A stretch of 64,000 bases of DNA from Mytilus galloprovincialis. Taxonomy: Eukaryota; Mollusca; Bivalvia; Mytilida; Mytilidae. Under the pieces are notes generated by a model. The model searched no databases and had not been told where the DNA came from. It saw nothing but the letters and a program-made list of their open reading frames with translations. Each line of letters begins with the position of its first letter. Position 1 is the stretch's first letter. A program made the translations under genes and the position numbers. The stretch is from contig NC_134850.1 in assembly GCF_965363235.1 (NCBI RefSeq), positions 30,530,102 through 30,594,101 of the forward strand, read 5' to 3'. Positions 1-12,300 of this stretch are shown piece after piece.

Positions 1-194
1 TGTGACATAAACATAAAAAATTTTGAAATTGCTTATGATGATGATAATATTTATCATTAGAACTGAAAAGAAAAAGAAATGTTGTAAAGTCATAAAATTG
101 TTGTATGGATTTTATTATTGCAAACATTGTGACGGAATAGGTCTTGAAAAAAAAACAAAAACTTCTGGTCTAATTTTGATAGCAAATATTGAGA

Positions 195-278
195 ACAATA
201 CCAAGAGATGAACAGACGAACGGAGGCACAGACCAGAAAACACAATGCCCCTCTACTATCGTAGGTGGTGCATAAAAA
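195..278 (+). repeat. End of 'GCCCCTCTACTATCGTAGG' dispersed repeat
   Basis: The same end (aacggaggcacagaccagaaaa, then the CTACTATCGTAGG hairpin, then gcat) recurs at 20450-20550 and inverted near 59604. This copy stops six bases before exon 22 of the C3-like gene, so it forms the first bases of that intron. Confidence 0.8.
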
Positions 279-284
279 ACCAAC

Positions 285-389
285 CTATAGCTGACACTTT
301 ACACTGTCCTGTTCCTGGGATGGCTTCTTCTGGCAAGGCAAGGTCTACTGTTGTCAGCTGTGTATCAAGACTGTGGAAAGGATGTGATA
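285..389 (-). CDS. C3: C3-like exon 22 (CUB, just before thioester domain)
   Basis: Acceptor tttttgcag, donor G|GTTGGT. Residues 958-992, with DTQLTTVDLALPEEAIPGTGQCKVSAIG. It has the right phase (2+102+1) and place for the segment preceding the thioester GCGEQ motif, which must lie beyond the left edge. Confidence 0.83.
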
Positions 390-3300
390 CTGCAAAAAAT
401 GACATGAATTATATAATTACATTTATAATACACAAAGTTCATTTTTAAAAGTTACATTTACCTAATTTTTAATCAATAAAAGCACAACAATTAATGTGAT
501 GAAAGGGGGTAAATTTATTTTGGATTAAAGAAACACATTTTGACCTTCCTTGCAGGTAACCCCAGTTCCAAAGTGAGATATTTCAAATTTTTAAGGAAAA
601 AAAAGAGGGAGTCTCCCTTTTAGAGCTGCTGTGTTGGAAGGTCTAGTCAGTATGAGGAAAAAATTCCTGCAAAAAATTTAAACATGGAAAGTATTTGTAC
701 ATTTATAGTACTAAGATCATTGCAATATATCATAGTGATTGTTATTTTTTAAATACACCTTATCGCTAATCCCGGCTGACCCGGCCGCTTGAACTTTTGA
801 CGTCAACAACAATTACTTTTCCATTGTGGCGTCAGATATTTTGTTTTATGACGTCAACATTTTATGGGAACCTGTGTGATATCCAGCAATGGCGGACAAA
901 TAGCGATAAAGTGTATAAATAAACCAGAGATAAACTCTATTTCTTGGGCCTGGGTTCTTCACATCACACTACAGGGAGATAACTCTGTGAAAATCAGTAG
1001 AACTTTTTAATCACGTTCTTTGGTTGTCAAACTGCTATATAACCAATGAAATTTTACTGATTAAGTGGGTGGTTCAACTTATTTGAAGTTTTTATATTTT
1101 TGTCAATTGGTCAAAGTAAATATTTTGTCAAATTTTTATGAAAATTAAATGAACCAAATTAATTTTAGTACTGTTTTTGTGTCAAGGATGGATACCCTAT
1201 ATCTTTTGTTTTTCTATTGTATTTTGCAAAGTGTTTAAAATAATCAATATCAATATCAGTTGGAATATTATTAGTTACATAGTGTGCTAGTGACCTAAAA
1301 CGCTATATATGGGGTCAGTAAATTCCATATGGGGTGAGAGCGAAGCTCGAATCCCCATATGGAATTTACTGACCCCATGTATACTGTATTACGTCACTGG
1401 CACACTATGTAACGAATTTATCTTAACGTGTGAAATTTTGACTAGTGACCTATCTAAATGAGCAAGTCTTCAATACTGTTAGCATTAAGAAACTCCATCC
1501 ATTTATCCTTCAAAAACAGATGCCAACAATAAATAACATCTTGTTAGGTTTAAATGTGTTTTATGAATTCATTTCCATCTTAATCATCAAATTCGTCGTC
1601 TGTTGAAACCTTTAAGATTTTTTTCTCAGTACCGTTTTGTAAAGGGACATAACACCACTACTAACCGTGTATGAAATAAGTAAAGCCTCCTTTCTTACCT
1701 AATATGGAATATAAAGGGACGTAACTCCACTACTAACTGTGTATGAAATAAGCCCCGCCTCCCTACTAACCTAATATTAAATATACACGGTCTTCACGTG
1801 GATGCTTTTAACCAATCATATTCCTAGAAATGTATAGAAGGTAAGATAAACTACAATGTGTACAGAGTATACTGATAACACATGAGCTGCATCAGATATA
1901 AATCATCCTTATGCCAATGAATATCAATACATCTGTTATTACCAATGTTATTTAAACTGATTGGCCTGGGCGGAGCTTACATTTTAATTTGCATAAGGAC
2001 AGTCTATTTGAAGATGTGTGTGATAAGGATGATTGCCGTTATAATAATCATTGATTTCTAATCACCAATCAGTGTCACCAAACGAATTACAATGTAACAA
2101 TGACCATAACTGGACACTTCATTGATGAGTTTCTCCCAAAACACTAGTCAGAAGATGGACTGATCAATGATGAGCGAACCATTTTAACTCCATGCAGTCA
2201 AGTGAAATAAATGAAGTAATATCCTATCTTGGGTTGAAAAAAATATATGGAAAGTCTGTAACTTTTTGAAAATTGAATTACCTTAAGGTGGTACCCAACA
2301 CTTTCACTAAAATTAATTTGGCTCGTTTAATTTTCATAAAATTTTGTCAAAGTATTTACTTTAACCCTTTAACAAAAATATAAAAATTTGAAAAATTTTG
2401 AACCAACCGTTTTGTCAGAAAAATTACACTGGTTATATAGCAGTTTGACAAACTCCTATATTGATCATTGAGAAGCTTAATATTCCCTTAACTACACAAT
2501 GTAATTAAAACGTTTAGCTGATTTTACAGAGTTATCTCCCTGTAGTGTTAGGTACCACCTTAAGAACCATACAAAACAGACCAAAAGTCATCTTTCATTT
2601 TGTATTTGAATGTTTCAAACTCAATCAACTTACTCCATACATGTATATGTGCACTTGCATAAGGTCGAGTTCTATCCGAAGCAGCTCACATGTATATTCA
2701 ATTATCAAGCTTATGAAAAAACTTTATAAATTACCTTGAACTGTAAGATCTGATTCATCATGGTAGTGTTTCCTTTGACCCTTAGGGTCAAGCCAAAATG
2801 ATACTGTTTTCTTTTCTTCTCTTCCTTCATTCTAAAATAAAATTATAAGTAAAAGCTATGCAGAATTTAAAGAATGTGTGTCCATTGGACACCAGACTCA
2901 ACTAACTATATTTCTATGTTCAATGCCCTGTGAAATCAGGGCCTATATTTAACAATAGACCATTTTAATATAACCAGCTTTTGACTCCAGATTATATAAT
3001 TGTTCTACAGGTTACCTTCTCCATGGTAGGACATTCTGGTACTCAGTCAAGTAAGAGCAACCAAAAGAAGTAAAATCAAATATATAATCAATGCAATTTG
3101 GTGGGAAAGTTAACTGTTTTATGATGATTTTGTCCTATATAAAAAAACATTAAACAATCAAGTTTCCCCCCAAACTGTACCGATTCTAAGCTCGATTTAT
3201 TTCTTTAAATTGCTCTTACATAACCTAGTATCAGAATGTCCTACTACAGAAAAGGTAACCTGTAGGAAAACTATAAATCCAGAGTCAAAAGTCAGGAATA

Positions 3301-6300
3301 TTAAAATAGTTAATTCATTGAAATTTTACCCTAGATATTCAGGGAAATTGAATATCTATAAACATAATAAAATGTATCTCCAGTAGGTCATATTTGATCA
3401 AACAATACATGAACATGGTTTCAAATTTTATTTCAGCCACTGTGATGTTTCTATTATTGCGAAGAATCGACAATGTTCTGTGTGTGTTACATTTTAACGT
3501 CGTGTTTCCGTTGTGTAGTTTGTTTTCTCTTTTATATTTGAGTGTGAATTCACATTACTATAAGACGTGTCAAGGTACTTTTCTATCCCAAATTCATGTG
3601 TTTGGTTTTGATGTTGTATTTGTTATTTTCATCGGAATTTGTCTAATGCTTAGTCCGCTTCTGTGTGTGTTACATTTTGGGGTTGTGTCGTTCTTCTCCT
3701 CTTGTATTTAATGCGTTTCCCTCGGTTTTAGTTTGTTACCCCGATTTTGTTTTTTGTCCATTGATTTACGAGTTTTGAACAGCAGTATACTACTGTTGCC
3801 TTTATTTATTATCCCAATATTTAAATTCTCATTTTTTTATTCTTTTATATGAATTAAACAGGTATTTCTCTAATTTTTGCGCTATTTTCACATTTCTTGA
3901 GCAGTGTGAGAAAAATATTTCTCCTCACTAGTGAAAAACCTGTTCTCGGCAAATGATTGGTCGAAATTTAATTGTGACGTTAATTTTTTTTGGTTTCTTC
4001 TGAATTTTCCTATTGTGATGTCATGAAAAAAATTGACCATGCCTGATGACGTCACATAAAAAGTACACAACTTTCTTCAAATCTTTGAAAAAAAAGGATA
4101 AAAATCATTAAAGAAACAGATTCCATCACTATAACTCGTGTATTATGATATTTCTCCACTCTCGACAGTTAAATTTTAACTATTTAAAAAGCTCAACAAG
4201 CCTCACGCTTTAAATATTAAAATTTAACTGTCTCGAGTGGAGAAATATCATAACACAGTTGTTGCAGTTGTGGAATCTATATTTCTGTAAATCACAAAAA
4301 AATATAAATCACATTTTGTTCAAAATTGTGATAAATCCCAATAATAAAAGCATGCAATAATTTCTGATTTTACATTTATACAAATTCAAATTTGACACAC
4401 ATCTAATTCATATTTAACCTACCACAACTCTTAACGTTTTCTTAACTCTGTCTCCTACATCATAACAAAGAACAATGACATCAATGGTGAATTCTCCAGC
4501 TCTCATGGGAACTATGGGAAATCTGACAAGCTGTACATTGTTAGGCTCTATCTCAATACGAATAGTATCCTGCTCCGTAGAACAAACACCTTCTGTGTTT
4601 TGTAGACGTACATGACACTGAAATATAAAAATAATATGTTCACTTTAAAGAAAGAAGATTTTCTAAAAGCTCTATACTGTGGATTCATTGATTTTCATTA
4701 GTATTAATTTTCATGGATTGATAAAAACTTGCATTTTCGTGGACATTTAATTTTATGGTTTTGCCAATCTCTGCATGCAAAACCTTGTAATTTTAAAAAT
4801 TTGTAAAACGTTGAACATTTGAATTTGTGGTCCAACTGTATCCACGGAAAATTGGTATCCAACAAAATATAATGAATTACTAATATATTCCATGAATACA
4901 AGTTTCATTTAAAAACAAACAAAAGGAACTAAATTTACCATCTGGAAACCATTATTTTTCTTTAATAACAAAGACCATTAATTTTGAACAGTTAGATCAA
5001 TAGATTTATTCCTGTTCCCTTTTTCATAATTTAGTTTGGTTACAATAAACCAATGGACGCTTTAGTTACCACCACAAATCATTTGTTTTGGACACATTCA
5101 AAGACAGATGGACAAAGTCCCAGAAGAATTTTGTGGAGAGCATTCATACTTTTTTCAACTAAAGTGAACATTACTGCTTAGTTAGTCTTTAAAAGTTCAA
5201 CAGAAGAACAAATTAAAATTGGAAGACAGGAATAAGTCTGACAATAGTTGTACATCTTAACATCAATGACAATCGGTACATACTGGTAGTTTTATTGATC
5301 TATAGTTGTGAAGGGTAGCTCTGATTTCTGTTTGCTCCATCCTGACGACACTGTAAGGAAGGTCAAGGTCAACAAAGAAATCCTTGGTACTGATAACATC
5401 AACAGATTGTGCGACACACATGCCATAAAGAGGTGACAGACTGACAGCTTGTAGAACGTGAGTTGTTGTCGAATCTGGCATTATAATAGATCTGGTTAAA
5501 GCACCACTTGCACTGAAATTCAAACCAATATGATTATAACCTTTTAGATATTATTTGTTTTACTGATATATTAATTGAATGTTTATACACTGAGTATCAC
5601 CTCTATTAAGCAGTATTTCAGGAAGTATCAAACATTAAATGTATAAAATTAGATTTTTCATATACTAAAATAAGACAGCTACCATTATAACACAAAAATA
5701 ATTCAGGAATGTGTCCATGGGACACAGACATTTACCCCGCTTCATATAAAAATACAAAGGGACATAACTGAAGAACAGTAAAAGTGAGGCTACCCAAATT
5801 TGTATTTTGTCTGAATTTTGTAGTACTAATTAGCATTTTGTATAAGTTTCATAACATTTGGTTAAGGCAAACTAAACTAAGAAAACGGAAATGAAAAATT
5901 CAGCAATTTTTCTATTAGTAAAGGGGCATAATTTGGAACAGTTAAAATGACACCACTAAAATTCCATACTGTGTTGTTGTGTTGCTGTCTCATTGACATC
6001 TACCACCATCTCTCTTTATTCATATTACAATAAATACAACAACCAAACATGTCTATATATAGCTATTGTATTTCACAAAACATTTACGCTTACTCTAATG
6101 AATTTTCTTCAAACAGCCATGATTCTGGGAAGAACGATCTGATTGGGACATCTTCTGCCATCATATTTATATCTCTGAATGTGTATTCTTCCTCCTGTGA
6201 CATAACAACTGTTCTGTCTACAAATTAATAACATGTATTAAAATTCTTAATATTGGTTAGGAAAACAATTTCTTAATACTGTGAATTAAGAAATTAATGC

Positions 6301-9300
6301 TTGCATTTATTACTATAAATCCTTGACCTCATAGTGAAAATGTGAAAACTTACTGAAGCAATTGTTAAAATTTATGAAGGATTTATTTTTACTAAAAATA
6401 TGAAATCCAGACCCCCAAACAGAATCATATAAAAAGGTAAATTTACTATTTGAATGGTTCAGAAGTGGAATGGCCAAAATCAACGCTCTAAGTATCACTT
6501 GTTGCTGCATAAAAGTCTACAACTCAACAATGATACAATTTTAAATTGTGAAAATCCAACTGAATCTTCATTTAGTCACAGGAATCAACATATCTAAAAT
6601 TGAAAACATTTTGTACAAGTGTTTTTGAGTTATTGCACGAACACTATTTGGCAGCGACCTGTCTGACCACCACTGTACATCACCAAATTAATAACCAATA
6701 TTTTCCTTTGGAAATCTTGTGAAAATTGAATGGGAGTCAATTTACACTGATGCCAAAAACAATTTAAAGTATGCCTGGGCCTCACCTCCCTTTTATATGT
6801 ATATAATAAATGCATAGACTTTTGACAAGACATATCACCCCAAATGGTTGCATCCTAGGAAGCCTTTTTTTTTAATTCTGGATTTGCACCTGTAAAACAA
6901 TAATAATCGAGAAGTCTTGTTTCTTTTTTATGTCTAATGCAACTGCACCTGTTACCGGTAAGTTAAATAAGTTAAATATATAAATATATGAACAGTGTAA
7001 TCTGCTTAATCCCACAATGGAGTATTCCAACATCCTGCTTTAACCGACACATTTTTCTGGTCCAAAAATATGCATATTCTTGCAGAAAAAAAACAGAGTA
7101 TTCCAACACACTGCGTAATCTTATACTTTTTTCTGGTCCCCCCAGTGTGTCGGATAACTCAGGTTACACTATATTCCCTTTTAATTAGTTGATACTTACC
7201 AAAATCAAAAAAGTTTCCACTATTTTCCTTCATTGCATGAGATAGTAAAGATTCAGTATCACTTAATCTATCTTCATAAGATTTACAACATCTATAGAAA
7301 GCTTTGGCACATTTAGAACTTTTGATCAGTTTTTGAAGATTTTGCCCTTCTGCGTAACAATCACTGGCCCTTAATAAACCAGTCTGGCCAAACTGGAAAG
7401 CAAATCTTCTTCCTGCTTGACAACATGGGTTTGTCTCTTCGCTTGGATCTGAAATTGTACAGCAAATCTTTTTTTGTTTTTGAAACTTACGAAAATAGGA
7501 ATAAGTGTGTTCTAACAATAGTACTGTTTGCTTTCTATACTGGACCAAATCTTAAATCCAAGTACTCAGTATCAAAAACCAAAACAATAATCAGTATCCT
7601 GTTGAATATTAATGTCTTTATATAAAATTGATTCTTTAAGAAAATCAAATAGGCATCACTGGTTAATCATACTTAGTAAAGAAAATGTATTTTGTTGTTA
7701 ATGCTTGTTTTACATTGCCATTTAAAATGACTCCAATTATAAGTGTCTAAACTTAAGCTAACACTTTAAACTAAGGGACAACATCAAAAGATTGATGTAG
7801 GATAAAAAATTTAAATCAAATAGTTTGGTGGTGGGGAGTTAAAATTCTGCAAGTTTTGTATATCAAAAATCGATTTTTACATACCGGTATATCCTTATTG
7901 GTAAATCAATTTTTCCCAAATTAAGTTAAGAGGTGGGGTCAGTGGAAAAACTATGTGAATTAAGTTTTTTATCCTACATTGAACTTTTGATGTCGTCCCT
8001 AAACATGTTTTAAAATTAGCCATTTAGTCATATTTGTACTGTCAAAGCAAATATTTACGTCTGACATACTGTAAAATGTTGCAAAACTGACTGTCCCCTA
8101 TATTTGGTGGAATAAAAAAGTTTCCAAATAAAGTAAATTTGTTGCATCTTCTAATGACCCTCAATGAGTACTTCCACTTCTTATCCTTACACCATTGTCA
8201 ACATTACATGTGTTTTCTAAAACCTTATGAGTACTTGATTGGTAATTGTTCACCTAGTTGACATCCCTAATTTATTTAATCTTTTTTTTGCCATAAAAAT
8301 TATAATTACTTATCGATCTTTTTCTTCGACCAGTTGAAGGACATTTAACACTGTCTCTTTGACTTGTTTGAACTTCTGCATTGGTAAGGACTAACAATCC
8401 AGCGTCCTATTTTAAAAAAAATATTCAAGAAATTATATATAACTACAAGTGCTGCAAGCAAAAATCACAATACAATAATCTACATAATTTGCTTTGGGAA
8501 ACCCAAATATTATTCAAATTAAACAAGTGAAACTGCAATCTGCTGCTCACTGATGATACCCCTGCATGCCCAGGAAATTGTTGAGTGATGTATCAGAAAA
8601 TGCGTCACACGGTATAGCTGACTTATAATTATTAAACCCTGATACCATATTTCAGAAATCCTTGTATTGTAGTTACTGTGAGAAAAATGTAACGAAAATT
8701 CTCAACTGGGCTTTCATATGTAAAAGTGTTCGGTAAACAGGAAGTTGTTGAGTGATGAATCTGAAAACGCATCACACGGTATAGCTGATTTATATAAACT
8801 CGGAAACCTTATGATATAGTCCCTGAGAAAGATGTGATGACGAAAAATATTCATGGGACAGATGGATGGACAGACAGACACAGGTAAAATTATGAATTAA
8901 AAGTGATCACCATAGTTCAAATATTTGAACCAAGTGAGCGAAAATAACTCAAATCTTAAAAACTATAAATTACTACCATGGTAGTATAACGTAAATTACT
9001 CTTACCTCAAAAACTTTGTTGACATTATTTCCTCCACCTACACTGCAACCAAGATCATGATCACCAAAAGATGAAAACATCTGTAAAATATAATATATTT
9101 GTGAATTGGTTTGGCATAAATTAGTTTTTGTTATGTTTTGTTGTCTCATTTTCATCGAAATAAAAACTTTGTTTCTACTCTAATCAATTCAGACAACATT
9201 CAGAATAAAAAATTTATAAATGTTAAGACATGAGAAATATCTTTTCCATGGCATATCCATTTAATAACAAGACATTGGTATTTTAAATCATTTCCAAATA

Positions 9301-12300
9301 AATTATAAACATTTCTAATTACAGAAATTCAGTGTATATTTGGCATATTTCATTATTATTCAGGTTTAATTCAAGATATCAAATGTGACATTCAAAGGCT
9401 TGGGATTTGATTTTTTTGCCAAACTGAAAGCTAACTGGGGTTGAAACATCTTATAATATTAAACAATTTACTAATAAATTGCTTTGCTGAGTGCAGCCTG
9501 ATATGACTCCTGAGGTCAAACCCTGAACAGTTGGGGCAAATTTGGACACAATATTCAAGCTTGATACTGTATGAATTTGGAATGTGGTCTAAGATCTTAC
9601 AAATCTATTGTGCAATACTGTGCAATTGAAGGTTTCTTCTTTCTTCATGAAACTTTTCAAAAATTTTGAAAAAAAAATATGAACCCCTTAAAAAAATTGG
9701 GCAAAAAACACTTTTTTTAATCCCTCATCAGAGCAATTAACCCCTAACTAAATCCAAACATTTTTAGTATTGAACCTTGTAGTATAATTTCAAAGAGATC
9801 CATTGTAGTATGGAACCTTGTAGTAGAACTTCAAAGAGATCCGTTCATTTAAACACAAGTTATTGTCTGGAAACTACAAAAATACTTGTTTAAGGTCCCT
9901 TTTCGGCCCTTAATTCCTAAACTGTTGGCACCATAACCCCCAAAATGAATCCTAATATCTACCTGTGGTATTAAACATTGTGGTACAATTTCAGAGCAAT
10001 CAAAATACTTTTATTTAAAAAACACAAGTTATTATCCTGAAACTAAAAAAATGCTTGTTTTATGACCCTCTTTGGTCCCTAATTCCTTAACAGTTGGGAC
10101 TATCATCCCCAAACTCAATCTAAACCTTCTTAAAAAATTTCATAGAGATCCATTCATTCCCCAAAACATTTTGCGGTCGTATAAAAATAAATATGATATA
10201 CATGTACAAACGAGAACCCCTTTACTACTAGCTCCAGCCTTGGGAAGGCAAAACACAACCTTTTCTTTTTGTTAAATAACATTTACGGGGTAATAAACAT
10301 GAGACAGTACAATGCCACAAGAAACAACACACAAAATGATATGTAAAAATATATATTAAAAAAACCTGAAAAGTAAAAATACATGTGACGCAATGTTAGA
10401 TATTGCTACTACAATGAAAAACAGCGCAAAGTAAATATTTGACAGGAAAATTTCCATGAAAACCACATATTTACCATGCACATTAAGTTAATAATAACAA
10501 GATATATATTCAGATTTGGGATGCTGACAGAAAATACAATTTTGAGGTTGAATTCATTTAATAGTAATACATTAAAAATGCCAAAGAAAATAATTAGTAA
10601 GAATTTGTTTGAATTGGATTTTTTTTTTTAATTCTATGCACCCAAATACATCCAGAATAAGAATGTGCTGTATTTTCAAAAACCAGTTGAGATATCATCA
10701 TAAAATTTTGTATTCATGGTAAGCACATTAGTAGTATTGAAAAAATGCAAAAAAATGAAAAACATGTATATAGCTCATCTGGACCCATTTTTTCAGTCAT
10801 GGCCTAACTGTTTACAGAAAATGTACTGAATCTTTGTGTAGTTATCCCTAATATAAATCATTTTTCATCTCAACTTTGACTTTCCCGCTTGAGCTGGTAT
10901 GGGGAAAGTGAGAAAGGCAATGGAGTTGAGATGACCAACGATAATCTGTTTATTGCTATTTTACCTATTAATTTCATTAACAACATGCATGTGCACCCTT
11001 AGACATAATTTTTCATTTCACTCTACTGTGCTGAGAAAGGAAATTATCAGTCAGAAAGATCAAAGGAAAATTTCGTAAAAAAGTAATAGTATAAATTATT
11101 GTGACGCAATGTGAGATATTGCTACAACAATGAAAAATAGCGCGAAGTAATTATTTGACAGGAAAATTTTCTTAGAAATACTGAAATAAATATGTCAAAC
11201 AATATATGAAAATAATGATTGCTTCTTAAATTTTCCCATTATGATAGAGAAAGAATAAAAATATAATATTCATAGACATCGGAAGACACGGATTATTAGA
11301 AAAAAATGTTTACTTAACGTTGTCCCATGTAACAAACTTAAAACATAAAACTCGAACAATTCACGAAATGTTCACGCAGCTCTTCAAAATTTTGCAAGAC
11401 TCATTCTATGATGTGATATATTTCAGTAATGGTTTACATGGCTTTCTCCATATAAAAGTTGCATATATATTTTGAAAAGAATATGATGAATTGAAATGTC
11501 CCATGGAAAATTTAGTTGGGGAAACTTGAGATATTCAGTTAAAAAAATAAAATTTTGACAGATAGTTTATCAAATTGTAAGCCCGATCGTTTTGTACTTA
11601 GTGTAAGTTGCAAAAAAATCAAATTATCAAATAATTTTAGCTTCATATTCATAATTCAATTCAACACAATAGGTTTGCAATGATTTGCGGAAATGTCCCA
11701 GTTTAAGTTTCATGCCTTCACAAAACTTCACACAACTTTTTCGGCCAAAAAACAGAGAGATAATTTCGTGAAGACTATTTTTCAGCTTTGAAAACTAATA
11801 ATACCAATAAAAGGTACTTTAAAAACTGTAAGTGGTACACCAAATTGTATTAAGATTACAGGTTATCTATAGAAAATACGAATTAATGAAAATGTCTTGC
11901 AAGGTTGTCCGTTAACATTATTTGACCTTGCAACAAGCGTAATATGCTAGGGATGGCATTCCCGGGTTCCTTCCTCTGCTTACTGTAAATGTCCTGCTTT
12001 CAACAAAACTAAATGATGCACATATTACAAAGAGTACACATCTATTGTCTCTTGTACCACCGCTTGAATTAAATCATATTTTGGGTTGAATATATAATGC
12101 AGTAATATTCCACCAAAGACACAAAAATAATGACAATAAAATCTAATATCCTATTTCAATTATAAAATCATATTGGAATGGAATCTCACAGCATTTATAC
12201 TTGTGTATTATACATTGCATTAACCCAACAAGGAAAATGAACGTAATTTTTCTGTTAGAACTAATAGTAGCAATATCTGACGTTGCGTCTATACCTTTTC

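Noticed and set aside
3394..3711. 105-residue hydrophobic open frame
   Set aside because: Low-complexity GT-rich sequence with internal duplication inside an antisense intron; more likely a retroelement tail than a membrane protein gene.
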